Of a DNA stretch of 64,000 nucleotides, positions 6,373-15,069 are shown piece after piece. Made by a program: the position numbers and the translations under genes. Position 1 is the stretch's first letter. Each line of letters opens with the position of its first letter. The stretch covers positions 427,839-491,838 of the forward strand of contig NZ_QRDQ01000008.1 of the NCBI RefSeq assembly GCF_003385895.1, given 5' to 3'. This DNA is from Flavobacterium cutihirudinis (GTDB lineage Bacteria > Bacteroidota > Bacteroidia > Flavobacteriales > Flavobacteriaceae). The notes beneath the pieces are model-generated. The model saw nothing but the letters and a program-made list of their open reading frames with translations, was not told the origin of the DNA and searched no databases.

Positions 6373-8241
6373 ATGACCAAATCTTTAGAAGAAGTAAACC
6401 AATCGGTTGCTACGGAGCATAAAAAAACAGGATTCAGGAAAATATTAGCCTTTTTAGGTCCCGCATATTTAGTTAGCGTTGGTTATATGGATCCTGGAAA
6501 CTGGGCAACAGATATCGCCGGCGGAAGTCAGTTTGGATACACACTTGTCTGGGTTTTATTGATGAGTAACTTAATGGCTTTGCTTTTGCAGAGTCTAAGT
6601 GCAAGACTTGGAATCGTAACACAGCGCGATTTGGCGCAAGCTTCGAGAGAAACTTATTCGAAATTCATCAACTACATTTTATACTTTTTGGCAGAAATTG
6701 CCATCGCCGCCTGTGATCTCGCCGAAGTTCTCGGAATGGCAATCGGAATTAATCTTTTATTTGGAATTCCATTGCTTGAAGGTGTTTTAATTACTGTTCT
6801 TGACACTTTCCTCCTATTATTCCTGATCAATAAAGGTATTCGCAAAATGGAAGCGTTTATAATTGTTTTGGTCGCAATTATTGGCTTTTCTTTTATTTTC
6901 GAAATGATTTTTGCACAACCTGAAGTTCCAAAAATCCTAGCCGGACTTATACCGTCTATTCCAAATTCGGCTGCTTTATATATTGCAATCGGAATTATTG
7001 GCGCAACGGTAATGCCTCACAATCTGTATTTGCATTCCTCTTTGGTGCAAACCAGAAAATTTGACCGAACGCCAGCCGGAATCAAGCAAGCTCTAAAATA
7101 TAACCTCATCGATTCTACAATCGCGTTGAATCTCGCTTTCTTCGTAAATGCTGCAATCTTAATCCTCGCTGCAGCAACATTTCACAAAAACGGAATGTTT
7201 GAAGTTGCTGAAATTCAAGATGCACATCAATTTCTAGAACCTTTATTAGGAACCAAATGGGCGCCAATATTATTTGCCGTTGCCTTAATCGCTGCCGGGC
7301 AAAGTTCAACTGTTACGGGAACTTTAGCCGGACAAATCGTAATGGAAGGCTATTTGCATTTACGCATTCAACCTTGGGTTCGTCGAATTATTACACGTTT
7401 AATCGCAATTGTTCCTGCTTTGATCGTAATCTACATTTATGGCGAAAGCGTTACAGGAAAATTACTGATTTTGAGTCAGGTCGTTTTAAGTCTCCAATTA
7501 GGATTTGCCATTATTCCGCTGATTCATTTTGTTAGTGATAAATCAAAAATGAATGGTTTTCATATTTCCAAAACTACTCAAGTCGTTTCCTGGATTATTG
7601 CTTCGATCATTGTTTCGCTAAATGCAAAATTAGTTTACGATGAAATTACATCTTGGCTTCAAAACTCAAGCAACCCGACTGTGCTGTGGTTTACAGTCGT
7701 TCCGCTTGCTTTTGCATTCGCAGGATTATTGCTGTACATTGTGTTTAAACCTTTTATTACAAAAGCCAAATCAAAAACCATCAATCATTCACCGCATAAT
7801 TTAAAACTTCAGTTTACACCAAAAGAAAGCCAAAGTATTAAAAACATAGCGGTTTCTGTGGATTTCTCCAAAGCTGACGAAGCAGCGCTAAACAAAGCTT
7901 TTGAATTAGGAGGAAGCAATACACAATACACATTGATTCACATTGTTGAAACGGTTGGCGCATTAATGTACGGTGTTAACATTCACGATCATGAAACAAC
8001 AATCGACGAAAAATTGCTTTTAGAATATCAAAATATGCTTTCAGAAAAGGGATTCAAAATCAAAACTGAACTTGGTTTTGGAAAACCCAACAAAGTAATT
8101 CCGAAAATTATAAACGAAGGAAATTTTGACATTTTAGTTATGGGAACCCACGGCCACACTGGATTAAAAGATATTCTTTTTGGCACAACGGTAGATAAAT
8201 TGAGACATAAAATTTCAATACCTTTGTTGATTGTTAAATAA
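6373..8241 (+). CDS. mntH: Nramp divalent metal transporter fused to Usp domain
   Basis: Proton-coupled Mn2+/Fe2+ importer of the inner membrane. Residues about 20-460 hold the Nramp core with the two metal-site motifs, DPGN at 40-43 (TM1) and MPHN at 214-217 (TM6). After TM11 there is a linker and then a universal stress protein domain, residues 489-622, ending in the nucleotide-binding signature GTHGHTGLKDILFGTTVDKL. Nramp proteins without the fusion are about 410-450 aa, so the 622-aa length is explained by the Usp tail, an architecture known in Bacteroidota but of undefined role. A DtxR-type operator lies upstream and mntR follows 89 bp later. Manganese is the likeliest substrate because of that regulator. 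Confidence 0.93.
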   Translation: MTKSLEEVNQSVATEHKKTGFRKILAFLGPAYLVSVGYMDPGNWATDIAGGSQFGYTLVWVLLMSNLMALLLQSLSARLGIVTQRDLAQASRETYSKFINYILYFLAEIAIAACDLAEVLGMAIGINLLFGIPLLEGVLITVLDTFLLLFLINKGIRKMEAFIIVLVAIIGFSFIFEMIFAQPEVPKILAGLIPSIPNSAALYIAIGIIGATVMPHNLYLHSSLVQTRKFDRTPAGIKQALKYNLIDSTIALNLAFFVNAAILILAAATFHKNGMFEVAEIQDAHQFLEPLLGTKWAPILFAVALIAAGQSSTVTGTLAGQIVMEGYLHLRIQPWVRRIITRLIAIVPALIVIYIYGESVTGKLLILSQVVLSLQLGFAIIPLIHFVSDKSKMNGFHISKTTQVVSWIIASIIVSLNAKLVYDEITSWLQNSSNPTVLWFTVVPLAFAFAGLLLYIVFKPFITKAKSKTINHSPHNLKLQFTPKESQSIKNIAVSVDFSKADEAALNKAFELGGSNTQYTLIHIVETVGALMYGVNIHDHETTIDEKLLLEYQNMLSEKGFKIKTELGFGKPNKVIPKIINEGNFDILVMGTHGHTGLKDILFGTTVDKLRHKISIPLLIVK

Positions 8242-8245
8242 AAAA

Positions 8246-8316
8246 GGCTCAAAGATTCAAAGTAACAAAGGGACAAAGGTTTTCTACTTTGAACCTTTGT
8301 CTGCAACTTTGTCCCT
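8246..8316. repeat. caaag-type intergenic inverted repeat
   Basis: gacaaaggtt (8272-8281) pairs with aacctttgtc (8292-8301), inside a run of caaag/ctttg words. Similar words occur at 10-45, 40525-40560 and 40660-40695. It may also weaken readthrough between mntH and mntR. Confidence 0.5.
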
Positions 8317-8330
8317 AAAAAAAGAAAAAA

Positions 8331-8984
8331 ATGACTTTCTCAGAAGAAAACTACCTAAAATCTATATATCACCTAACGGCTTCTTTGGAAACCGAGGTGA
8401 GTACCAATGCTATTGCTGAAGTGATGGAAACCAAAGCTTCATCGGTTACTGATATGCTTAAAAAGCTCGCAGAAAAGGATTTAGTAAATTATAAAAAATA
8501 CCAAGGTGTTTCGTTAACCGAAAACGGAAAACTTGCCGCCAAGATGATTGTTAGAAAACATCGTTTATGGGAAGTGTTTTTAGTGGAAAAACTAAATTTC
8601 AGCTGGGATGAGGTTCATGAAATTGCCGAACAATTGGAACACATCAAATCAGAACAATTGATTAATCGTTTGGATGATTTTCTGGGAAATCCTACTGAAG
8701 ATCCGCATGGTGACCCAATTCCGGATGCAAATGGCCGAATTATAAAAATTGAAAAACAGCTTTTATCAGAATTAGAAGAAAACCAAACTGGCGTTTGTGT
8801 TGGCGTGAAGGACACTTCTTCAGAATTCTTGAAATATTTAGACAAACAAGGAATTGCTTTGGGTTCTAAAATCGAATTTCTTTCTAAAGAATCCTTTGAT
8901 TTATCGATAAAAATTAAGGTTGATGGAAGGGAATTATCAATTTCGAATAAAATTGCTTCTAATTTGTTTGTGAAGCTGGTTTAG
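8331..8984 (+). CDS. mntR: DtxR-family manganese-dependent repressor
   Basis: A 217-aa metalloregulator. The N-terminal winged helix (residues 1-65, with ENYLKSIYHL and SVTDMLKKLAEKDLV) is followed by the metal-binding dimerisation domain (RKHRLWEVFLVEKLNFSWDE and EIAEQLEHIKS, with the His and Glu ligands expected of DtxR/MntR) and a C-terminal SH3/FeoA-like domain (about 145-217). NPTEDPHGDPIP is the family's conserved loop. The C-terminal domain makes it longer than B. subtilis MntR (about 140 aa) and similar to three-domain DtxR/IdeR. Location directly after mntH and the palindrome before mntH support a Mn-responsive role; Fe sensing is possible. Confidence 0.88.
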   Translation: MTFSEENYLKSIYHLTASLETEVSTNAIAEVMETKASSVTDMLKKLAEKDLVNYKKYQGVSLTENGKLAAKMIVRKHRLWEVFLVEKLNFSWDEVHEIAEQLEHIKSEQLINRLDDFLGNPTEDPHGDPIPDANGRIIKIEKQLLSELEENQTGVCVGVKDTSSEFLKYLDKQGIALGSKIEFLSKESFDLSIKIKVDGRELSISNKIASNLFVKLV

Positions 8985-9040
8985 GGTTATTTCGCCGAGA
9001 TTCGCAAAGAATTTCGCAAAGGTTCACAAAGATTTATTCA

Positions 9041-9117
9041 TTTGTCAGGCTGAGCGGAGTCGAAGCCGTGCAAAGTGATTCAGCAAACGGGGCTTCGACT
9101 CCGCTCAGCCTGACAAA
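9041..9117. repeat. Perfect 27-bp inverted repeat, same family as crtY insert
   Basis: Arms 9041-9067 and 9091-9117 are exact reverse complements of 27 bp with a 23-bp loop. It lies after mntR and before the convergent gene ending at 9134, so it could also act as a bidirectional terminator. The related arm at 376-401 is inside crtY. Confidence 0.8.
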
Positions 9118-9133
9118 GCTAATAATATGGTTA

Positions 9134-9532
9134 TTAAACAATCCCCTTTTCAATCATCTCCAACATAACCGGCGATGCATTTTTAAATGTTGGCGGTTGC
9201 TCAATAATACTTCCGGCGTTCTTTTTATTTACTTTGAAAGTAACATCGTTATCTGTAGTAAACAAAAGCGCTGTCAAAAACGGATTTTTAATATAAGTTC
9301 CCAAAACCAATAAAGCTTCATCTAAAGTATGAATGCTTTCGATTTCTTCGGTTTTGTAACGAGTTGTTAATGAAATAGAAAACGAATTATCTTCATTCAG
9401 AACCAGTCTGAAATAGATGTTTTTGATTTCGTTGTCGCCCATTGTTTTTGCCAAAGTCAGTTTTGCGAAAGTTCCGGCTTGGATACTTTCTTTAACTCGT
9501 TCACAAAAAAGGGCAAATATTGGTTCGTACAT
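9134..9532 (-). CDS. Uncharacterised protein, possible methyltransferase-associated domain
   Basis: 132 aa, no signal peptide or membrane segment. The layout FxKLTLAKxxGDxExKNIYxRxVL...FTTRYKTEE...NPFLTALLFTTDNDVTFKVNKK resembles, from memory, a small domain that in Bacteroidota precedes a class I SAM-dependent methyltransferase domain. Here no methyltransferase follows: the frame ends after a short tail. It may be a stand-alone version or a truncated relative. Function unknown; it is flanked by repeat-rich spacers and shows no clear operon partner (87-bp gap to the next minus-strand gene). Confidence 0.7.
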   Translation of the reverse strand: MYEPIFALFCERVKESIQAGTFAKLTLAKTMGDNEIKNIYFRLVLNEDNSFSISLTTRYKTEEIESIHTLDEALLVLGTYIKNPFLTALLFTTDNDVTFKVNKKNAGSIIEQPPTFKNASPVMLEMIEKGIV

Positions 9533-9619
9533 TTTTTTAAGATTCTAAATTGCTGAGATACTAAGGTTCTAAGTTTTAATTTCTTTGTGGAAACTTAGCC
9601 AAACTCTGCAGTATAATTA

Positions 9620-10402
9620 TTATTTCCCTGTAAATTCAGCTTTACGTTTTTCTAAGAATGCTGTTGTTCCTTCTTTAAAATCTTGTGTTCCAAAGCATTT
9701 TCCGAACGATTTTATCTCAGTATCAAATCCGTTTTTACCGTCTTCATAATTTGCATTGATTGCTTTTATCGCTTTTGCTATTGCAAATGGAGCGTTTTTA
9801 ATGATTTTTTGAGCAATAACTGTCGTAAATGATAAAAGTTCAGCTTGAGGCACAACATGATTTACTAAACCGTATTGTTTGGCTTCTTCTGCAGAAATCA
9901 TCGCTGCTGTCATGATCATTTCCATTGCACGGCCTTTTCCAACTAATTGCGGCAAACGCTGTGTACCTCCGTAACCAGGAATTAATCCTAAAGTAACTTC
10001 TGGTAATCCCATTTTTGCATTGTCTGAAGCCACTCTAAAGTGACACGCCATTGCCAATTCTAATCCGCCTCCAAGAGCGAAACCATTAACTGCTGCAATT
10101 ACAGGTTTTTTAAGATTTTCGATAAAATCGAATAAAATTTCCTGACCTTCTGCAGCTAATTGCGCACCTTCAACAATCGTATAATTTGCAAATTCCGAAA
10201 TATCGGCTCCAGCAACAAAAGCTTTTTCTCCGCTTCCGGTTAAAATTATAGCGCGAACTTCCTCGTTTTTGCTTAATAATTTGATCGCTTTACTCAAATC
10301 GCTAATTGTTTCCTTATTTAAAGCATTCAATTTAGCCGGTCTGTTAATTGTAATTGTTGCAATTCGCTCTTCTATCGCAATTAAAATATTTTCGTAATTC
10401 AT
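9620..10402 (-). CDS. Enoyl-CoA hydratase/isomerase family protein
   Basis: A 260-aa crotonase-fold enzyme, probably hydrating 2-enoyl-CoA to 3-hydroxyacyl-CoA in fatty acid or amino acid degradation. The oxyanion-hole segments are [11 protein letters not shown] and [15 protein letters not shown]; the two catalytic glutamates of crotonases are at the expected places ([32 protein letters not shown]-like segment). The ATG at 10402 is used; the frame stays open 72 bases further, but that would overlap the kinase gene and add a stretch unlike the family. It starts 10 bp after the histidine kinase stop, suggesting a shared transcript, although no functional link is obvious. Confidence 0.92.
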   Translation of the reverse strand: [260 protein letters not shown]

Positions 10403-10412
10403 GACGCTGATT

Positions 10413-11885
10413 TTATGAGTTTGTAATAGGCAAAGAAACTCTAAATGTAGTTCCTTTTCCGTATGTTGATTCAAAGGTAATTGTTCCTTTGTAATTTTCT
10501 ATAATGTTTTTGATAATTCCGAGTCCAAGTCCCATTCCACTTGTTTTTGTGGTAAATTTTGGCTCGAAAATTCGGCTAATATCTTGTTTTTGAATTCCGA
10601 TTCCGTTGTCTTTTACAGCAATTTCAACATTATTGTTTCGTCTTTTTACCGTAACAATTATTGATTTTTGAAACTGACTTTCAGGAATGGCTTGTGTTGC
10701 ATTTTTAACCAAGTTGGTAATAACGCGGATTAACTGCGTACGATCCATTTTGGAGATAATTTCTTCCTCTTCTTTTTCAAAAACAATATAATCTTCATTG
10801 AAAATATCCAAAGCCAATTCGACAACTTCAACAACATTCAACGTTTCGTTTTGCTGTGCCGGCATCGAAGCAAAGTTCGAAAATGCTGAAGCTACTGCGG
10901 TCATGGTGTCAATCTGCTGAATTAAAGTCTCTGAATAATCATTCATTTTCTGTTTGACATCTGGAGCTGAAGGATCAAACTTTCGTTGAAAACTCTGAAC
11001 GGTCAAACGCATCGGCGTAAGCGGATTTTTAATTTCATGCGCGACTTGTTTCGCCATTTCGCGCCAGGCTTCTTCACGTTCGCTTTGCGCTAATTTTATG
11101 GCACTCGTTTCCAGTTTGTCGACCATTCCGTTATAGGCTTTTATAAGGAAGTTCACTTCTTTACTGTTGGCTTCTAAAACAATTTTTTCATTTTTCTGAT
11201 CCAAATTGGTTTCTTCCAAACGATCAGAAATGGTTTTCAGCGATTTTGTAATATAAGTCGAAAGGAAATAAGCCAATCCAAAAGCCACAATCAACATAAA
11301 AGAATATACCTGACTTAAACGAATTAAAAAGGTATTCAACTCATTGTCATAATATCCGTCATCTTCTAGATAAGGAAGATTTAGAATTCCGAGTGGTTTG
11401 AATTTCTCATCTTTAATTAAACTATAAGATGATCTGTTTTTTACCCCATCGATGGTTTTAATATCAACAAAACGCTTTTCGATAGAAGAACGGACTAACT
11501 TCAGAATATATTCCGGAATTGGTGGCGGTGCTTTATCAACAGCAAAAGACTCTTTTGAGGATTTTAAAAGTTTTCCGTCAAGGCTGTAAATGTTGATTTC
11601 AATTTTGTGAATCTGAGCTAGTTCGTGGATTTTATCTTTAAAAATCAAATCCAGATTTTGAGTTTTAAGCGGATAAGTCGTAGTTGAAAGCACATAATTG
11701 ATGTGTTCTTTAACCGCATTTTCTTTTCGTTCTAAACGTTCTTGATGATATTCTTTGGCCTCGGTTTTAAACTGAATAATCGAAATCGAAGCCAATAAAA
11801 AAGATGCCACAACAATCAATACAATCATCGACAGGAAAATCCTGGTACGAAGAGAAAGCATTGTCATTTTGAAGTTGTTAAACAT
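10413..11885 (-). CDS. Membrane sensor histidine kinase with HAMP (NtrY-like)
   Basis: A 490-aa sensor kinase. TM1 is at about 10-35, an extracytoplasmic sensor region at about 36-190, TM2 at about 195-215, then HAMP, the dimerisation box with the phospho-acceptor His (VAHEIKNPLTPMRLTVQSF) and HATPase_c (N box NLVKNATQAI, G1 DNGIGI, G2 GMGLGLGIIKNII). HEIKNPLTP is characteristic of NtrY-type kinases. No response regulator is adjacent, so the partner is elsewhere. I choose the ATG at 11885 because codons further upstream fall in a dispersed gccacgaatt repeat. The stimulus is unknown. Confidence 0.9.
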   Translation of the reverse strand: MFNNFKMTMLSLRTRIFLSMIVLIVVASFLLASISIIQFKTEAKEYHQERLERKENAVKEHINYVLSTTTYPLKTQNLDLIFKDKIHELAQIHKIEINIYSLDGKLLKSSKESFAVDKAPPPIPEYILKLVRSSIEKRFVDIKTIDGVKNRSSYSLIKDEKFKPLGILNLPYLEDDGYYDNELNTFLIRLSQVYSFMLIVAFGLAYFLSTYITKSLKTISDRLEETNLDQKNEKIVLEANSKEVNFLIKAYNGMVDKLETSAIKLAQSEREEAWREMAKQVAHEIKNPLTPMRLTVQSFQRKFDPSAPDVKQKMNDYSETLIQQIDTMTAVASAFSNFASMPAQQNETLNVVEVVELALDIFNEDYIVFEKEEEEIISKMDRTQLIRVITNLVKNATQAIPESQFQKSIIVTVKRRNNNVEIAVKDNGIGIQKQDISRIFEPKFTTKTSGMGLGLGIIKNIIENYKGTITFESTYGKGTTFRVSLPITNS

Positions 11886-11892
11886 AGTTTTA

Positions 11893-12058
11893 TTTTTTGC
11901 CACGAATTACACGAATTTACGCTAATTTTTATTTTAGCCACAGATTAAAAAGATTTTAATGATTTTTAAGCTTTGTGTATAATCCCATTAATCATTTTAA
12001 TCTGTGGCAAAAAGTATAAAAATAAATTCGTGCTAATTTGTGTAATTTGTGGCAAACT
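11893..12058. repeat. Long imperfect inverted repeat (gccacgaatt type)
   Basis: Left arm from 11893 (ttttgccacgaattacacg...) pairs imperfectly with a right arm ending at 12058 (...gtgtaatttgtggcaaa); internally, gccacagattaaaa pairs with ttttaatctgtggc. It fills the whole space between hemJ and the kinase gene. Confidence 0.65.
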
Positions 12059-12060
12059 TT

Positions 12061-12609
12061 TTATTTTTTTTCTCGTATGCGCTTGTAAAAACGGAATCCC
12101 AACATTATTAAAACCGAAAATAAAACTATTCCGATTACGCCGAAAATCCAGTTGATAGCACTTTTTAAAACTACTAAAAAGACAACGGCAAACAGAATAA
12201 TCGTTGCGCCTTCATTCCATAAACGCATAAAATTATTGGAATATTTTACCTCATCGTTTTGCAATTGTTTAAAAATCTGATGGCATTTTCCGTGATATAA
12301 ATATAAAAGAAAAACGAAACATAATTTTACATGCATCCACGGCATTTGTATCCAAATATGACCGGCTTCTGTAAAAAACAGCATCCAAAAAGCAAAAATA
12401 CTTGCCAAAACCGCCGACGGCCACGTAATAATATACCACAAACGATAGGCCATTATTTTGTATTGCGCCTGCAGAATTTCTTTTTCCGGCGAAGGTTTTT
12501 CATTGGCTTCAATTTGGTACACAAACAAACGCACAATATAAAACAAACCTGCAAACCAAGTGATTACAAATATTAAATGCAGTGATTTTAGATAGTTATA
12601 GTATTCCAT
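12061..12609 (-). CDS. hemJ: Protoporphyrinogen IX oxidase HemJ
   Basis: A 182-aa inner-membrane enzyme (HemJ/UPF0093, often labelled CopD family) that oxidises protoporphyrinogen IX to protoporphyrin IX, the penultimate haem step. There are four to five membrane segments; the family signature KSLHLIFVITWFAGLFYIVRLFVY lies in the first helix, with the conserved His (residue 11) and Arg that bind haem/substrate in characterised HemJ, and WMHVKL plus FMRLWNE follow. It lies 85 bp after the ferrochelatase gene on the same strand, which puts the last two haem enzymes together. No hemG or hemY is in the window. Confidence 0.88.
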   Translation of the reverse strand: MEYYNYLKSLHLIFVITWFAGLFYIVRLFVYQIEANEKPSPEKEILQAQYKIMAYRLWYIITWPSAVLASIFAFWMLFFTEAGHIWIQMPWMHVKLCFVFLLYLYHGKCHQIFKQLQNDEVKYSNNFMRLWNEGATIILFAVVFLVVLKSAINWIFGVIGIVLFSVLIMLGFRFYKRIREKK

Positions 12610-12611
12610 TA

Positions 12612-12690
12612 TTTTTTGTTTCAGGTTTCAGGTTTCAAGTTTCAAGTTAATCAACTTTTGAGAAAAACTTTAAACTTTAAACCTGAAACA
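12612..12690. repeat. gtttcaggtttcaag direct/inverted repeat
   Basis: Tandem copies of gtttca(a/g)g face an inverted aaacctgaaac at the other end, between hemH and hemJ. A second member lies at 41400-41490. Confidence 0.5.
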
Positions 12691-12694
12691 AATT

Positions 12695-13714
12695 TTACTT
12701 AGCCCAATCATTAATCCAGTTAGAAACCGTTTGACACCACTCATCATCATCATTCAAACACGGAATTGCCAAGAATTCTTCGCCTCCGTTTGCTTCAAAA
12801 TCTTCTTTGGCGCGCATCGCGATTTCCTCTAAAGTTTCTAAACAATCTGTAACGAAAGCTGGAGTTACAACCGCAATTTTCTTGATTCCTCTTGAAGGCA
12901 TTTTGTCGATTTCAACATCTGTGTAAGGCTCTAGCCATTTGTCGCCCGCCAATCTTGATTGGAAAGTCACACAATATTTGTCTTTTGGAATTCCTAATTG
13001 TTCTACAACCAAACGCGTTGTTTCGTAACAATGTGTTCTGTAGCAGAATTCCGCTTCTGGAGTTCCTACTTCGCAACACATTTCATTGGTTGTAAACTTT
13101 TTATGTGATTTTGTTTTATCGGTTTTACGAACGTGACGTTCTGGAATTCCGTGGTATGAAAACACCAATTGATCATAATCGAAATCACGCAAATGTGTTT
13201 TAATTGAATCGGCTACATTTTTAATGTAATCCGGTTTGTTGTAAAACGCCGGAACATCAGAGAATTTCATGTGAGGAAATTTCGCTTTACGGATTTCTTC
13301 TGCCAAAACTAAAATCGTCAATGTAGAAGCCATCGCATATTGCGGATAAAGCGGGAAAAGTAAAACTTCAGTAACGCCTTGATCGTGCAGTTTCTGTAAA
13401 CCTTTTTCGATTGTCATTGATCCGTAACGCATCGCCAATTCAACTGGAACATTGGCTAAAGGCTGTACTTTTTTGTGCATTCTTTCAGAAAGAACGATTA
13501 ACGGAGAACCTTCTTTCCACCAAATTTTCGCGTAAGCGTGCGCTGATTCTTCTGGTCTTTTTCTTAAAATAATTCCACGAACTAATAATGCTCTCAATAA
13601 ATACGGAACGTCGATCACGTATTTATCCATTAAAAATTCATCTAAGTAAGGTTTTACATCTTTTGGAGTTGGACTATCTGGAGATCCTAAGTTTATTAAT
13701 AATACGCCTTTCAT
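12695..13714 (-). CDS. hemH: Ferrochelatase
   Basis: Inserts Fe2+ into protoporphyrin IX, the final step of haem synthesis. 339 aa, typical length. It has MKGVLLINLGSPDSP at the N-terminus, the catalytic His in FSYHGIPERH (near residue 187) and the acidic face VTDCLETLEEI (near 270). A cysteine cluster, EMCCEVGTPEAEFCYRTHCYETT, in the middle resembles the position of the [2Fe-2S]-type insertions described in some bacterial ferrochelatases, but whether a cluster forms here is unknown. First gene of hemH-hemJ. Confidence 0.95.
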   Translation of the reverse strand: MKGVLLINLGSPDSPTPKDVKPYLDEFLMDKYVIDVPYLLRALLVRGIILRKRPEESAHAYAKIWWKEGSPLIVLSERMHKKVQPLANVPVELAMRYGSMTIEKGLQKLHDQGVTEVLLFPLYPQYAMASTLTILVLAEEIRKAKFPHMKFSDVPAFYNKPDYIKNVADSIKTHLRDFDYDQLVFSYHGIPERHVRKTDKTKSHKKFTTNEMCCEVGTPEAEFCYRTHCYETTRLVVEQLGIPKDKYCVTFQSRLAGDKWLEPYTDVEIDKMPSRGIKKIAVVTPAFVTDCLETLEEIAMRAKEDFEANGGEEFLAIPCLNDDDEWCQTVSNWINDWAK

Positions 13715-13780
13715 TATTTTTTTTGCTTTAGGCTTTAAGCGCTAGGCTTTAAGCTTTTTATTTGTTTTTAAAAATTTCGT

Positions 13781-13788
13781 CAAAAGTA
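13781..13788 (-). promoter_or_regulatory. hemH -7 promoter element
   Basis: TACTTTTG on the minus strand (13788 to 13781) matches TAnnTTTG, 67 bp before the ATG. No clear -33 TTG at standard spacing, so this is tentative. A direct repeat aggctttaagc (13730-13756) lies in the leader. Confidence 0.35.
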
Positions 13789-13970
13789 TTCTATTGAACT
13801 TTTTAGAAATATGATAATTATTACTTTTTAATTATTGTTGAATATTCAAAATCGATTTGAACAATTCGTGAAATTTTTCACGCAGATCTAAACAGATTAG
13901 AGCAGATGTTGCAGATTAATTCGTGAATTGCTTCGCCTGTTCGCTATCGCTCGGGTCGTGGCGAAAAAAC

Positions 13971-14843
13971 TTAAACATTCGCATTAATCGACATTAAATA
14001 CTTCTTTGGAGTTGTGGCAAACTTTTTCTTAAACGCCGCGATGAAATGACTTCCAGTACTATAGCCAATTTTAAGCCCAACTTCGTTTACATTATAAGAA
14101 CCGCTGTCTAATAATTTTCTTGCGAAATCCATTTTGTAATCGAAAAGGAAACCGTAAACCGTATCGCCGTAAATTTGTTTGAAACCCATTTTTAGTTTCT
14201 TCAAATTCAAACCAATTTCATCTGCCAATTCTTGTAATCCTGGCGGTTCGGCCATATTAGCGATAATGATCTCTTTTGCTTTTCTGATTTTCAGCACGTT
14301 ATCTTCATCAATCAAAAACGGACATTGTTCTGCGTTTGGATCTTCGGTTCTATTAAAATACAGACTCAATAATTCGTATCCTTTTCCTTTGTAATAAAGG
14401 TTTTTAATAGACGGATGAAGATTATAATGGAATAACTGACTAAGTACAATTGCCATTGACGGACTTATATTTCCTTCGTTATAATACTTTTTATCCTTAT
14501 TATCAGGACTTAAAAACGTAATATAATCTGCTTCCGCAGAAAACAACGCGTGAAATTTTTTGATGGAAACAATTACCGAAATCACCCACGAGTTTGGAGC
14601 CAATTCTAAATTAAGCGGTAATTCTTTCTGTGGATTATACAAAAGCAACGATTTTTCCTCTTTCAAATCCAAAGCATAAGAACCTTGATTGAATAAGAAT
14701 TTCGCATTGCCTTTTATCCCGAAGTGAAACTGTATCAGTCCAGTACCTATTTCATGCTGTGCAGAAAAAGGCTCTAAACTATCATTTTGAAAACGGATCA
14801 GCGTAAAGTCGTCTTCAATTTTTATAACTTCTTGAGAACTCAT
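13971..14843 (-). CDS. AraC-family regulator (divergent from hemA)
   Basis: A 290-aa transcription factor with an N-terminal ligand/dimer region (1-185) and a C-terminal double helix-turn-helix AraC domain (190-285; LADEIGLNLKKLKMGFKQIYG and VGLKIGYSTGSHFIAAFKKKFATTPKKY). The arrangement resembles PchR-like regulators of iron and siderophore genes. It faces hemA across 226 bp, so it is a candidate activator or repressor of hemA and of itself. The effector is unknown; haem, a haem intermediate or iron would be reasonable guesses given the location. Confidence 0.88.
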   Translation of the reverse strand: MSSQEVIKIEDDFTLIRFQNDSLEPFSAQHEIGTGLIQFHFGIKGNAKFLFNQGSYALDLKEEKSLLLYNPQKELPLNLELAPNSWVISVIVSIKKFHALFSAEADYITFLSPDNKDKKYYNEGNISPSMAIVLSQLFHYNLHPSIKNLYYKGKGYELLSLYFNRTEDPNAEQCPFLIDEDNVLKIRKAKEIIIANMAEPPGLQELADEIGLNLKKLKMGFKQIYGDTVYGFLFDYKMDFARKLLDSGSYNVNEVGLKIGYSTGSHFIAAFKKKFATTPKKYLMSINANV

Positions 14844-15038
14844 AGCGATATTTTTTTTTTACAAAAATCAAAACAAGTTTAAAATGTTATTTAGAATCAC
14901 TCTAAACTAATCACTTGAAATGAGCTGATTTTGCTACAAAAATAGTCCTTTTTACTCAAAAACACCCATTTAGGTTCAAAAAAACATACAGCGATATAAA
15001 AAGTACTTTTAGCGTTATTTTTATCAATGGTATAGTAA

Positions 15039-15046
15039 TAATTTTG
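15039..15046 (+). promoter_or_regulatory. hemA -7 promoter element
   Basis: TAATTTTG matches TAnnTTTG and lies 23 bp before the ATG. No good TTG is found at the -33 position, which fits a promoter that needs an activator, such as the divergent AraC protein. Confidence 0.45.
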
Positions 15047-15069
15047 TTGCACTTTATGAAAGTGAATTT

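Noticed and set aside
9620..10474. Longer start for enoyl-CoA hydratase at 10474
   Set aside because: It would overlap the kinase gene and add residues unlike the family; the ATG at 10402 begins the conserved domain.
11886..11903. Upstream start for the sensor kinase
   Set aside because: The added codons belong to a dispersed gccacgaatt repeat.
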